Of a stretch of 64,000 bases of DNA, positions 23,035-35,400 are shown in pieces. The translations under genes and the position numbers were made by a program. Source of the stretch: Euleptes europaea (taxonomy: Eukaryota; Chordata; Lepidosauria; Squamata; Sphaerodactylidae); assembly GCF_029931775.1 (NCBI RefSeq), contig NC_079330.1, forward strand, positions 6,961,206 to 7,025,205, in the 5' to 3' direction. Under the pieces are notes generated by a model. The model had not been told where the DNA came from. It saw nothing but the letters and a program-made list of their open reading frames with translations, and ran no database searches. Within the stretch, counting starts at the first letter, position 1, and every line of letters starts with the position of its first letter.

Positions 23035-25200
23035 TGGGGAGGGGCCGCGGCTCGGGACATGCGGAAGGACCCGGGTCCCACCCCCCGCGTCTCCAGCTCA
23101 AGAGGCTAGGCAAGGAGGGGATGGGGAAGACCTCCGCCGGAGACCCTGGAGAGCCGTGGGAAAGGGCCGTGGCTCAGTGGTAGCGCCTCTGCTCGGCAAG
23201 CAGGAGGTCCCAGGTTCAATCCCCAGCATCTCCAGGCCCTAGGCAAGGGAGGGGATGGGAAAGACCTCCACCTGAGACACTGGAGAGCCATAGAAGAGGG
23301 CTGTGGCTCAGTGGTAGAGGCTCTGCTTGGCATTCAGGAGATCCCAGGTTCAATCCCCGGCATCTCCAGTTAAAGGGACTAGGCAAGGAGTGGGTGGGAA
23401 AGGGCCGTGGCTCAGTGGTGGAGCCTCTGCTCGGCAAGCAGGAGGTCCCAGGTTCAATCCCCGGCATCTCCAGTTAAAAGGGATCGGGCAAGTAGGGGAT
23501 GGGGAAGACCTCCGCCGGAGAGCCATGGAAAAGGGCCGTGGCTCAGTCGTAGAGGCTCTGCTTGGCATGCAGGAGGTCCCAGGTTCGATCCCCAGCATCT
23601 CCAAGCAGGAGGTGATGGGAAAGACCTCTACCGGAGAGCCATGGAGAGGGGCTGTGGCTCAGTGGTAGAGCCTCTGCTTGGCATGCAGGAGGTCCCAGGT
23701 TCAATCCCCGGCATCTCCAGTTAAAGGGACTAGGCAAGGAGTGGGTGGGAAAGACCCGCCTGAGACCCCGGAGAGCCGTGGAAAAGGGCCGTGGCTCAGT
23801 GGTGGAGCCTCTGCTCGGCATGCAGGAGGTCCCAGGTTCAATCCCCGGCATCTCCAGTTAAAAGGGATCGGGCAAGTAGGGGATGGGGAAGACTTCCCCC
23901 TGAGACCCCGGAGAGCCACTGCCAGTCAGATTTAGATAGCACTGACTTTGATGGACCACGGGTCTGATTATATATAAGGCAGCTTCATGTGTTCACATTC
24001 TCTATAATTGGGGAGGGGCTGTGGCTCAGTGTTAGAGCCTCTACTGCATGCAGGAGGTCCCAGGTTCAATCCCCGGCATCTCCAGTTAAAAGGGAGCGGG
24101 CAAGTAGGGGATGGGGAAGACCTCCGCCGGAGAGCCATGGAAAAGGGCTGTGGCTCAGTGGTAGAGCCTCTGCTTGGCATGCAGGAGGTCCCAGGTTCAA
24201 TCTCCAGTTAAAGAGACTAGGCAAGGAGGGGATGGGAAAGACCTCTGCCTGAGACCCTGGAGAGCCACTGCCAGTCAGATTTAGATAGCACTGACTTTGA
24301 TGGACCACAGGTCTGATTATATATAAGGCAGCTTCATGTGTTCACATTCTCTATAATTGGGGAGGGGCTGTGGCTTAGTGATAGAGCCTCTGCTTGGCAC
24401 GCAGAAGGTCCCAGGTTCAAACCCCGGGATCTCCAGTTAAAGGGACCAGGCAGGTAGGTGGATGTGAAAGACCTCTGCCTGAGACCCTGGAGAGCCAATG
24501 CTGACTTGGATAAACCGAGGGTCTGATTCAGTACAAGGCACCTTCATGTGTTCATCTGTCACATTAACACATGTTTGGGGAGGGGCTGTGTCTCAGCAGT
24601 AGAGCCTCGGCTTAGCATGCGGAACATCCCTGGTTCCATCCCCGGCGTCTCCAGTTCAAGGGACCAGGCAAGTAGGTGATGGGAAAGGACCCTACAGAGC
24701 CGCTGTCAGAGTAGACAATGCGGACTTTGATGGACCCAGGGTCTGATTCAGTAGAAGGCAGTTTCATGTTAGGGAGGGGCTGTGGCTCAGTGGTAGAGCC
24801 ACTGTTTGGCATGCAGAAGGTCCCAGGTTCCATCCCCAGCATCTCCAGTTCAAAGGGCCAGGCAAGTAGGAGATGGGAAAGACCTCTGCCTGAGACCCTG
24901 GAGAGCCGCTGCCTGTCTGAATAGACAATGCTGACTTGGATGGACCGAGGGTCTGATTCAGTAGAAGGCAGCTTCATGTTAGGGAGGAGCTGTGGCTCAG
25001 TGGTAGAGCATCTGCTTGGCATGCAGAAGGTCTCTGGTTCAACCCCCAGCACCTCCAGTGAAAGGGACTAGGCAGGTAGGTGATGCAAAATACCTCTGCC
25101 TGAGACCCCAGAGAGCCGCTGCCAGTCTGAGTAGACAATCCTGACTTGAATGGACCAAGGGTATGATTCAGTAGAAGGCAGCTTCATTTGTTCATGTGTT
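23035..25200 (+). repeat. SINE B multimer array upstream of FNDC10
   Basis: About fourteen sense heads (GGCTCAGTGGTAGAGCCTCT and variants) in 2.2 kb. From 23160 to 24240 the heads repeat every 115-150 bases, joined by the short linker GGAGAGCCATGGAAAAGGGC or close variants, without the full tail. Beyond 24300 full-length copies follow. The array starts about 330 bases from the FNDC10 start codon. Confidence 0.88.
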
Positions 25201-25499
25201 CTTCCATCAATCTGATAGGGGATGGATCTCTTGAGAAAGGAATCCATGTTGCTCGATTGGAGCCCCTGTTTAATTCCCCAAGTGAGATAACACTCTCCTT
25301 CTTCCTATATATCTTGTATGGTTTTAATCTGAATAATGTTAAGGCCTGTGACTAAAACATTAATAAAATTGATGATGATGATGTTAGGGCTTACATTTCT
25401 GGTACTCCTTTCTCTTAGCTTTCAGCGCACCTTTTAAAAAGAAGAAGAAAAAGACAAAGGGAGGAAAACATTATATTGGCCAACCTCCCCCCACCCCCA

Positions 25500-25725
25500 A
25501 GTGATTATTTGGAGCACTGGTTTTGATATACAGCAGCCCTTTCGTTCCATTAAGCACTTGGCTGCTGTTCGAAACCACCTTCTCGCCCCCAGGAACATTG
25601 AGCACTTTGCAGAAACGGCCATTAATAAAATATTGCCGGGGACACGGCCGTCTTGGCTGCAAACGACGCCAAATTTAGAATGCAATCTATCTAATGGGAT
25701 ACAGTCGACAGATGAGGTCGAACCA
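25500..25725. promoter_or_regulatory. Unique block, candidate conserved noncoding element
   Basis: Repeat-free stretch with an AT-rich core (GGCCATTAATAAAATATTGC) between repeat copies. A regulatory role is only a suggestion. Confidence 0.25.
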
Positions 25726-26244
25726 AGGGTCCGTACGTCTCCTGTCCCCCCGTCCCACCACCACCAGATCGGAGTCCACCGCTCCAAACCACCGCTCTTA
25801 ACCACTACACCACGATAAAGAATCCTGTAAGGAGGGACGGGCTGAAGCGACGGCCCATTTCGAACCCTCTGCCAGGCGGGGGGGGGGGTCCGGTCAAGAT
25901 TTAGCCTGTGCCCCATAGACCAGCCCACTTTGACGCATGGTATGAGGGACGGCTCATGTGAACATACAAAGCTGCCTTCTACAGAGTCAGGGAGGGGTTG
26001 TGGCACAGTGGAAGAACCTGCTGTTACAGTGACAAGGGAGCCGGGGATGAGAAAAGCTACTGCCAGTCATACCAAAAAAGACTGACCTTGATCTTTTTCC
26101 TAATGTTTAGCCAAAAAATCTTTTGATATCATTTCAATCCGTTGGTTCTGGCCCAACCTTCTAGGGCAATGGAAAACAATTCCACTCCATCCTCTATATG
26201 ACAGCCCTTCAAATACTTGGAGATGACTATCATACCACACTGAG

Positions 26245-26545
26245 AGCCAGCATGGTGTAGTGGTTAAGAGTGGTGGTTTGGAAAGGTGGACTCTGATCTG
26301 GAGAACTGGGTTTGATTCCCCGCTTTTCCACATAAGCGGTGGACGCTAATCTGGTGAACGGGATTTGTTTCCGCAGTCCTACCCATGAAGCCAGCTGGTT
26401 GACCTTGGGCTAGTCACACTCTCTCAGCCCCACCTACCTCACAGGGTGTCTGCTGTGGGGAGGGGAAGAGAAGGTGATTATAAGCTGGTTTGTTTCTCCC
26501 TTAAGTGGTAGAGAAAGCAGGCATATAAAAACCAACTCTTCTTCT
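26245..26545 (+). repeat. SINE A inside CR1
   Basis: Sense, full-length head to tail (GCATGGTGTAGTGGTTAAGA to AAAAACCAACTCTTCTTCTC). Confidence 0.87.
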
Positions 26546-26593
26546 CAGTCTACTCCTCTCCAGGCTACACATACCCAGCTCATTCAACCTTTC

Positions 26594-26790
26594 CTCACAT
26601 GAACACATGAAGCTGCCTTGGTCCATCAAAGTCAGTATTGTCTACTCAAACCGGCAGTGGCTCTCCAGGGTCTCAGGCAGAGGTCTTTCACATCATCTAC
26701 CTGCCTGGTCCCTTTAACTGGAGATGCTGGGGATTGAACCTGGGACCTTCTGCATGCCAAGCAGAGGCTCTACCACTGAGCCATGGCCCC
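26594..26790 (-). repeat. SINE B inside CR1
   Basis: Antisense copy (ACATGAACACATGAAGCTGC to ACTGAGCCATGGCCCCTCC). Confidence 0.87.
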
Positions 26791-26989
26791 TCCTCATAGG
26801 TCTCCAGACCCCTCGCCAACTTTGTTGCCCTCCTCTGGACATGCTCCAGCTTCTCAACATCTTTCTTAAACCGCATGTGTGAAGCAAACCTCTGGATTCC
26901 AGAAGCCTGCATTTGCCAGAGACTTTGGGAAGCCAGAAAGCAGAAATACAAGCGATCAGATTAAATTAGACACCTCTGAAATGGGTTTC

Positions 26990-27705
26990 GTCATGCGAGT
27001 CAAATTTCTGCAGTTCCTCCTCTAGCTGTCGTCACCCGTAGGAAAGATTGAGCACCGCTGACATGAGGCCCTAGTCGAGCATCCATTCGAATTTAGCAAC
27101 CCCTGCTCAGAGAACACGCAAACCGGCGCAAGCCCTAACCTCAGACCTCTCTAGTGGGAATTGCTACCATTCAGGTGGTTAGGCTCGAGACGAAAGATTA
27201 GCTGGCTTCCTCCGTCAGGAATCGCCGGGGCAAAGGAGATTGGCGGAGAGGAGGGAAGGCACAGAAGCCGAAGTGGAAAATCCATCTCCATTACTCATTC
27301 CTCAGCGGAGGCTCCGCTAAGGAACTGTCACGTCAAGAAAGCAGACCGTGTCGTCCCCGATCAAAACGTCGGCTGGTGAAAGGGCTGTGCGGGACTGAAC
27401 CAGGGACGTCAGCTTGGCTGCTAACGCGGCCCGGCAGATGAATTAGCTTGTGCTTAATCTGTTTGGAATGCGCTATTTATAGCAAGCAGTCAGGGACTGG
27501 CGTGCATTTAAATCAAAGTTCTGCAGGAAAGGAGAACAGAGCCCGGCGGTTGCCGCGTTGACGGCTTTGTGGGCCTGCCGCCATGTTTCAGGCTTCCCGG
27601 GGGCTCAAACCAGTGGCCAGAGCAACAGGAAGGTCCTACGGAGTTTGCCATACTGTGCACAGCACCCTCTATAGGCACAGAAAGGAATCGCTTTATCCAA
27701 CATCG
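26990..27705. other. Unique sequence between FNDC10 and the GOLIM4-like gene
   Basis: No repeats recognised. The part at about 27410-27560 combines intact CG sites with AT-rich cores (CTATTTATAGCAAGCAG, GCATTTAAATCAAAG) and is a weak candidate conserved element. Confidence 0.3.
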
Positions 27706-27711
27706 ATAGGG

Positions 27712-28000
27712 TTGCCAACCTCCAGGTACTAGCTGGAGATCTCCTGGAATTACAACTGATCTCCAGCCGATAGAGATCAGATCACCTGGAGAAAATGGCC
27801 GGGTCCCTCTTCGCCACCGGCAAGGGTTTTGGGGGGGCGGAGCCTGAGGAGGGTGGAGTTTAGGGAGGGGAAGGACTTCAATGCCTAGAGTCCAATTGCC
27901 AAACCAGCCATTTTCTTCAGGTGAACTGATCTCTATTGGCTGGAGATCAGTTGTAATAGCGGGAGATCTCCAGCTAGCCCCTGGAGATTGGCAACCCTAG
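27712..28000 (+). mobile_element. Two MITE A copies fused or nested
   Basis: A leftward half (AGGGTTGCCAACCTCCAGG to GAAAATGGCCGGG) is joined to a rightward copy ending GGCAACCCTAG. Confidence 0.7.
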
Positions 28001-28082
28001 CTGGCGAGGCATGGTCCGGCCCAACCAAGTGGCATTTATGTCGTATCCAGCCGTCATAACAATTGAGTTCGACACACTTGAC
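28001..28082 (-). mobile_element. hAT-type MITE fragment
   Basis: Antisense part of the element found whole at 30108-30292 (GGCGAGGCATGGTCCGGCCC, then TCGTATCCAGCCGT). Confidence 0.65.
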
Positions 28083-28089
28083 TAAAAGC

Positions 28090-28540
28090 GTAGCTTCTTG
28101 TTTTTGGCTGGTCAACTGAGCAGACTCACCTTCTTCCCACACTCCAATTCCTGGAAAAATCAGTTTCTTGTCTGTAGAGGATAGATCTGAAAAGTGGTAG
28201 CAGTAATGCCATACACATACTAAGAAAGTTAGAATTAAGAGAGTAAGTTCAAGCTCTGCTTAACCAGCTCTTGTGATGTCGAAACATCAAGATCCTACCC
28301 CCATCCCCACTCCCAAAAAAGACGAGGGTCACAATTTTCAATAGCTGGTGGCGAGAGCTTCTGAATAACCTCAGGGTCCCCACTGTGCATCTACGATGGT
28401 AATTCTATAAAAAGAAAGCTATAGCTATATGGCTGAACAACTGGTCCCAGGATTCGGTTGGAGAGTGCATGAATCAGCAACTCTACTGAAGTTGAGCTAC
28501 ATCTCATTAGTGTCTGGGTAATGCTCTCTGTAGTCTGGAC
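28090..28540. other. Intergenic sequence without clear content
   Basis: AT-rich, no supportable feature. Confidence 0.3.
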
Positions 28541-28608
28541 ATCAGATGTAATTCCAGGCGATCTCCAGGCCCCACCTGGAAGCTAGCAACCCTACTGGGA
28601 ATGTCTGT

Positions 28609-28806
28609 AGGGTTGCCAGGTCCCTCTTTGCCACCGGTTTTTGGGGCGGAGTTTGGGGCGGGGTTTGGGGAGGTGAGGGACTTCAATGCAATAGAGTCCA
28701 ATTGCCAAAGCAGCCATTTTCTCCTGGCGAACTGATCTCTGTCGGCTGAAGATCAGTTGTAATAGCAGGACATCTCAAGTTAGTACCTCGAGGTTGGCAA
28801 CCCTAA
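28609..28806 (+). mobile_element. MITE A, full length
   Basis: TAGGGTTGCCAGGTCCCTCT to GGTTGGCAACCCTA, with both termini intact. Confidence 0.78.
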
Positions 28807-29346
28807 ATGTCCGCCCCACTCCCCCCTGCCCATAACAAAACGGACAACAACGGAGCCAGACCTTGGTACCAAAAAGATTTGTTTTTTATATATAAAGGTA
28901 GACAGACCTTGAATGAAAGAGTGGCCGAGTGAGTCCAGGACTATAGGAAATAGGCCAACGCAAGCAGACCGAGGCTAACGGAGTCGTGCAAAGTTGGCTT
29001 CTCCTCTCCACGTCTCAAATCTTAAAAAATAACTCTGAAACAGGGATGGGGCAATCATCCAAAGGGAAATCTGGATTTCCCCCCCTCCCTCAAGAAATCA
29101 CAGGGAGGGAGGGAGAGGGGGAAAGAGTGTCTAATATTCCAAGAGCTCATCTGCCCCATACGCCAACCTGGACTCGCTATCTGGATACACAGAGACGTCC
29201 GAGTTTGCGCTGTCGGTGTGATCTTCTTGAAGTGCGGGCCGTCGGGGCTTGCGGCTCAAGAAACGAGTCCAGTTCCGCCACCACAGCCGCTAGGCCGGTT
29301 CACCCTTCCAGGCTCTTCTCCGATCTCCCCCAGGCTGCCAAAATCC

Positions 29347-29448
29347 TCAGTAGTAATCGTCTTTCTTGCCGACTCCTTCTATGTGGCCCTTGGCTCCTCG
29401 GACCGGCTCCAGGTCGTCGGGATCTTCCACCTCGCCTCCGTGATCCTC
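29347..29448 (-). CDS. GOLIM4-like last coding exon
   Basis: 102 bases including the TGA stop, acceptor TGACCCCAG. Reads [20 protein letters not shown], then [13 protein letters not shown] and stop. The acidic C-terminus suits the family, but its end differs from the human EKSHRRAEM tail. Confidence 0.78.
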   Translation of the reverse strand, partial: EDHGGEVEDPDDLEPVRGAKGHIEGVGKKDDYY

Positions 29449-32400
29449 CTGGGGTCACAGAAAGAAGAGGGAAAGCAGGAGGCGAGATCGAAACGTGGCA
29501 CCAATGCATGGAGAAAGTGTTGGAACACGGACTCCTTTTTGCACAATTAACCTGTAGAACTCACTGCCACGGGATGGCAGTTCCTGACGAGCCACTTCCT
29601 CGGAGGACCAGTGGTAGGCCGGCGGGTGCAAGCCGAACTGATCCCTGGCAGGATTGGTAGCCCCACAGGGAGCTGCTCTGCTCAGCCTTTGCCATCGGGG
29701 GGCAAAGATGTTCCCGCTGGCCGGGTCTGAGCCGGTCAGCTCCTATGGGGCCGGCTTGGTTCAGCTTGTTCCTGGGCTTTTGATACATCCCGACCTGCCC
29801 CTTCTCTGGCACTGGGCAACCAACTCCCTTCCAACCCAATTAACCCGCCCAAGTAACACACTGAGACAGCAGCCTGGCCTAGTTTCCAAAATGCACACCC
29901 CGCTGGTGACCAACCCCAAAGGCACTTAAACAGGGCTGTTAATTTTTTATGTTTTCGAGCGAGGATTGCTCCACTCCCGGAATCTTCTCTGGCTTTCAGA
30001 ACCAGCGTGGTGTGGTGGTTAAGAGCGGTGGTTTGGAGCGGTGGACTCTAATCTGGAGAACCGGGTTTGATTCCCCCACTCCTCCGCATGAGCGGCAGAC
30101 TCTAATCCAGGGGTGCTGAACTCAATTGTTACAAGGGCTGGATACGACATCAACGTCACTTGGTCGGGCCGGGTCATGCCTCGCCAGTCCTGATTTAGAG
30201 TGGGGTGGTGGCTGCCGTAGCTGGCTCGCGGGCCAGATAAGAGCTCTCAAGGGGCCGGATCCGGCCCTTGGGCCTTATGTTTGATACCCCTGCTCCAATC
30301 TGGAGAACTGGGTTTGATTCCCCACTCCTCCACATGAGTGGCAAAGGCTAATCTGGTGAACTGAGTTGGTTTCCCCGCTCCTACACATGAAGCCAGCTGG
30401 GTGACCTTGGGCTAGTCACAGCTCTCTTCGAGCTCTCTCACCTCCACCTACCTCCCAGGGTGTCTGTTGCGGGGCGGGGAAGGGAAGGTGATTGTAAGGA
30501 AGACTGTTTAAGTCGGCATATAAAAACCTCCTCCTCCTCTTCTTCTTGCCTCACAGAAGGGGCAGATGTGATTTAACTGGACAGCCCTTTGCTGTCTTCC
30601 AGGTCTATTATTGCAAGAGTGGGGAAGGGGAATAAAACCTCCTTTACTGCCCGTGCAGTCATATTAGCTGCTTCCCGTTGTGCTTGTAAAGCACAAATTA
30701 TTATTTTTTTAAAAATGGCACAAACTGTTGACACTCATGAGGAACCCGCAGGCTGTACAAACGGGCAGCTCCTTGCCCGGCTTGCAATCAAAGCTTCCTC
30801 GGGCGTTCCAAAGCGGATATAATTTGCATCCGAACGTCTCATGAGACTCAAGGATACCAAAAGGGTTCATCCGAGGACAGAAGGGTGGCTTGAAATGGAA
30901 AAAAAAAAAGTGCTTCCCTTTTCTTCCACTCCTACCTCTTAACCAAATGCCAAAACATTACAGAAAAGAGAGAGGCCTAAATCGTTATTAAACGCCATGC
31001 TGGCGGCTTAAACATAATAATCGTCGGAAAGAGAGAAACGGCCATGGGATGGGAAAGGGCACGTTGCATCATGAAGAAGAGTTGGTTTTTATATGCCGAC
31101 TTTCTCTACCACTTAAGGGAGACTCAAACCGGCTTACAATCACCTTTCCCTCCCCACAACAGACACCCTGTGAGGTAGGTGGGGCTGAGAGAGCGTGACT
31201 AGCCCAAGGTCACCCAGCAGGCTTCATGTGCAGGAGTGGGGAAACAAATCCAGTTCACCAGATTAGCCTCCGCCGCTCATGTGGAGGAGTAGGGAATCAA
31301 ACCCTGTTCTCCAGATCAGAGTCCACCACTCCAAACCATCGCTCTTAACCACTACACCACACTGGCAAGGACAGAACAATGCTTTCGCCATGGCCAAGCA
31401 CATGGGCTTCCCAGAAAAGGGTCGTTGCTCTGTGGTAAGAGTTGCCAACCTCCAGGTGACACCCGGAGATCTCCTGCTATTACACTTGATCTCCAGACGA
31501 CCAAGATCTGTCCCCCTAGAGAAAACAGCTGCTTTCGAGGGTGGACTCTATGGCATTAGACAGCCAGCGTGGTGTAGTGGTTAAGCGCGGTGGTTAGGAG
31601 CAGTGGATTCTAAGCTGGAGAACTGGGTTTGATTCCCCACTCCTCCACATGAGGTGTGGACTCTAATCGGGTGAACAGGGTTGGTTTCCCCGCTCCTCCA
31701 CATGAAGCCAGCTGGGTGGCCTTGGGCTAGTCACAGCTCTCTGGTTCCTGACATCTCTGGTTCAAGGATCTCAGGCCAGTTGTCAGGAAAAGGCCTTTCA
31801 CTGCCCGAGACCCCTGGAGAGCTGCTCTAAATCAATGTGGATGAACTTACTAACTTTCAGAAGCTTCAAAGGCCACTCAGCCTTTACAACGAGCATTTGG
31901 TTGTGTAGGTAGGGTTGCCAGTACCGGGTTGGAAATACCTGGAGATTTGGGGGGCGGAGCCTGATGAGGGCAGGTTTTGGAGAGGGGAGGGACTTCAATG
32001 CCATGGAGTCCAACTGCCAAAGCGGCCATTTTCTCCAGGGGAACTGACCTCTGTCAGCTGGGGATCAGTTGTAATAGCGGATCTCCAGCCACCACCTGGA
32101 GGTTGGCAACCCTAGGTGTGGGTGTGTTTTGCTAACACTCCCTCCTTACGGCTGTAGAAAAAGGAAGCAAGAGTGAGGAAAGATCCCGGGATTCGTACCA
32201 GGTCCTGCTCCTGGTCTTGATAATCGTCCATCGGATCATTTGCAGCCTTCCTCAGTCCGGCAGCATCCTGGTAGGGGGGAAAGACAGGGACAGAGAGAGG
32301 AGACACTCTTCAGTCCAATCATATAGAACAGAATCATAGAATCATAGAGTTGGAAGGGACCATCAGGGTAATCTAGTCCAACCCCCTGCACAATGCTGGA

Positions 32401-35400
32401 AATTCACAACTATCCCCCCCGCCACATCCCCAGCGACCCCTACTCTATGCCCAGAAGATGGCCAAGCTGCCCCCCCTCTCATGATCTGCCCAACATCATA
32501 GAATCAGCATTGCTGACAGATGGCCATCTAGCCTCTGCTTAAAAACCTCCAGGGAAGCTCGCCACTTTCCAAGGAAGCCTGTTCCACCAAGGAACCGCTC
32601 TAACGGTTAGAAAATTCTTCCTAATGTCTAGACAGAAACTCTTTTGATTTAATTTCAACACGTTGGTTCTGATCCGACCTTCTGGGGCATGTGGCATCTA
32701 GCTAACAGAAAAACCAACAATGCAGCAGCAAAATACACCCTGGTCCACAGCAAAAAAAACAGCCATAGGCTACAAAGCTTGAAGCGCAAACGCCATCTCA
32801 CGAGCGTCCTTTATTTTTAAAAGAACACACGGCCCAACCTACCAATTTTCTGTTTTAGATTCTGACAGGTAAAATGCCGCCTTGAGGAAGGAGCGACATG
32901 AAGAAAGCACGGCCACCTGTCAAAACAAGCGAGTGTTTCTAAAGCTCGTCTCAAGGATAATAGTCTGGAAGCGAGCCAGGAAGAGGGAGGACAGGTAAGC
33001 GGCCACGAGCGGTCCGAGAACAGTTCATTCTGTGCTCAAGAGCAGGAGGCCGCTCGGACCGTGGAGCCAGAGTCAGGAGTTTTATGGGACCAGGTGGGAC
33101 CCTGCCGGATCCTCCTTTCAGACTTGCTGAGTTGGTAGCTGCAATGCCACCCTCTGGCCACATGCATTGGGGGTGCTGTAGAGCAGCAAATAATTTTCTT
33201 AGTAGCAGATAGTAAATCACTTGTTTTTTGTAGCAGGGGATCCCCCAACGGGTTCGGGTCTGCGGGCGTCTTTGGAATTCTGATGCAGAGTGATGGGGGC
33301 AACCACGAAATGGGTGCCACGGGAGGGGGAGCCAACCACAAAACATCAGAGAGGGAGGTTATGCATAACTTTAATAGTAACTCTTCAACATTTCAGGCAG
33401 AAGCTCTGCTTAACCTGTTAAGAGGGACATGTTGCTTAACCATGGCTTATCGTCAGTCGCTCAGTGAAGATCTTTGTGCTGCGGTATTAGCTGCTGCCAA
33501 AGCAAGGTTTATTTTAAATCTGCACAGCCAATCAGATCCCCAATGGCCAGTCACATGAACACATGAACCTGCCTTCTACTGAATCAGACCCTTGGTCCAT
33601 CAAAGTCAGTGCCGTCTACTCAGGCCAGCAGCGGCTCAGGCAGGGGTCTTCTACATCACCTACTTGCCTAGTCCTTTTAACTGGAGATGCCGGGGACTGA
33701 ACCTGGGACCTTCTGCATACCAAGCAGATGATCTACCACTGAGCCACAGTCCGTTCAGTCTTGTCTACTCAGACCGGCAGTGGCTCTCCAGGGTCTCAGG
33801 CAGAGGTCTTTCCCATCACCTACTTGCCTAGTCCCTTTAACTGGAGATGCTGGGGACTGAACCTGGAACCTTCTGCATGCCAAGCAGATGATTTACCACT
33901 GAGCCACAGCCCCTTCAGTCTTGTCTACTCAGACCGGCAGCGGCTCTCCAGGGTCTCAGGCAGAGGTCTTTCCCATCACCTACTTGCCTAGTCCCTTTAA
34001 CTGGAGATGCCAGGGATTGAACCTGGGACTTTCTGCATGCCAAGCAGATGCTCTATCACTAAGCCATGGTCCTGCTGGGCAAAAGCCCCACCTGGTCCTG
34101 CACACTTCCCAAAAACATTTGATAGGTGCTAGGGAAGATAGTGCTTGGTACCATGGCGCCCAATGGGTGGCTGCATCAGGGACCTCTTCACTAGGGTCTC
34201 CAGTTCAAGACTTTACAGACTTGGAGATGGAACCGGTTTGCCCAACATACAAAACTGCTTGGTTACCTTCTGGATCTTCTGTTTTGTGGCATCTTTAGCG
34301 GGCTGGTGAGTATGGCCAAGTTGGCCCGCTTTCTCTTCAAAGTCCGGCCGCTCCAGCTCTGCCTCTTCAAATTCGTCTTCTCCTTGATTGTTGGGGTCCT
34401 GGGCTGGATCCGCGGCATTGTCTGGTACCTGAATAGGATCAAAGAGTTGGTGATATCCAATCTTTGGTTTTGTATTCGTTTGAGCGAATCGGACATTTCC
34501 GGTTTTCAACGCTTTGGACCATGTTTTAAAATCCCAAGTGGCTTTTCCGCTCCACCCAGAAGTCAGTTTTTCCCCCTCCTCTTACCATCGGTTCCTGGAT
34601 CACCGATTCCTTCCGGGGGTTCTCTTCTCTCTCAATCATACCCGCATCTGCAGACACAAACACACATATGCCAAGTTACTGCATTGAAACCTGGCACTAT
34701 GCCTTGTAAGGTAAAGGTCCCCTGTGCAAATAGTGGGTCATTCTTGACCCATGGGGTGACGTCACATCCCGACGTTTACTAGGCAGACTTTGTTTTTACA
34801 GGGTGGTTTGCCAGTGCCTTCCCCAGTCATCTTCCCTTTACCCCCGGCAAGTTGGGTACTCATTTTACCGACCTCGGGAGGATGGAAGGCTGAGTCAACC
34901 TTGAGCCGGCGACCTGAAACCGACTTCCGTCGGGATCGAACTCAGGTCATGAGCAGAGCTTGGACTGCAGTACTGCAGCTTAACACTCTGCGCCACGGGA
35001 CTCCTTATGCCTTGGGGCTCCTCATAATTCCTTCTTTTCAGTTTCTCTACTTTCCCACCAGCTCTTTGATTTCTTCCCCTCCGCAATGAACTATTTTGTA
35101 ATTCGGAGGGCACCGATGAGATTCCCACACTGTCTCAATTTCGACCGGCCTGGCTGCAAAGACAAGCATTTCCAAGGTATGAAGTAGTATGGTGCAACAA
35201 TTCGGGTGGTAGATTAGGAGGAGAAAGACCAAGGTGCAAACCCTCACTCTGCCATTCAGCTTGCTGCGGGGCCTGAGGGCCACCGTTGTGTCTCAGCCTA
35301 ACCTACCTCATAGGGTTGTTGTGAGGATAATGTAAAGCAGGGGTGAATCGTGTATGCGACTCTGAGATCCCTGAGGATCAGGGTTGTGGTAGGAGTGACA

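Larger units (their letters stand above)
26088..26890 (-). repeat. CR1 3' end carrying two SINE insertions
   Basis: Antisense CR1 in three parts: 26088-26240, 26546-26592 and about 26791-26890. They read in order across the inserted SINE A and SINE B. Confidence 0.82.

Noticed and set aside
23160-24240. Cluster of functional tRNA-Ala genes
   Set aside because: Heads are SINE-related, carry shared SINE tails, and differ from a proper tRNA in the acceptor and D-arm; no CCA-compatible end or Pol III terminator follows each head.
23035-25200. CRISPR-like or satellite array
   Set aside because: The period is irregular and the units are recognisable SINE pieces in a vertebrate genome.
25434-26006. 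190-codon open frame on the minus strand
   Set aside because: Includes a SINE A fragment and a G-rich run; no domain recognised.
28986-29660. 224-codon open frame on the plus strand
   Set aside because: It is antisense to the last GOLIM4-like exon and its flanks. No family resemblance.
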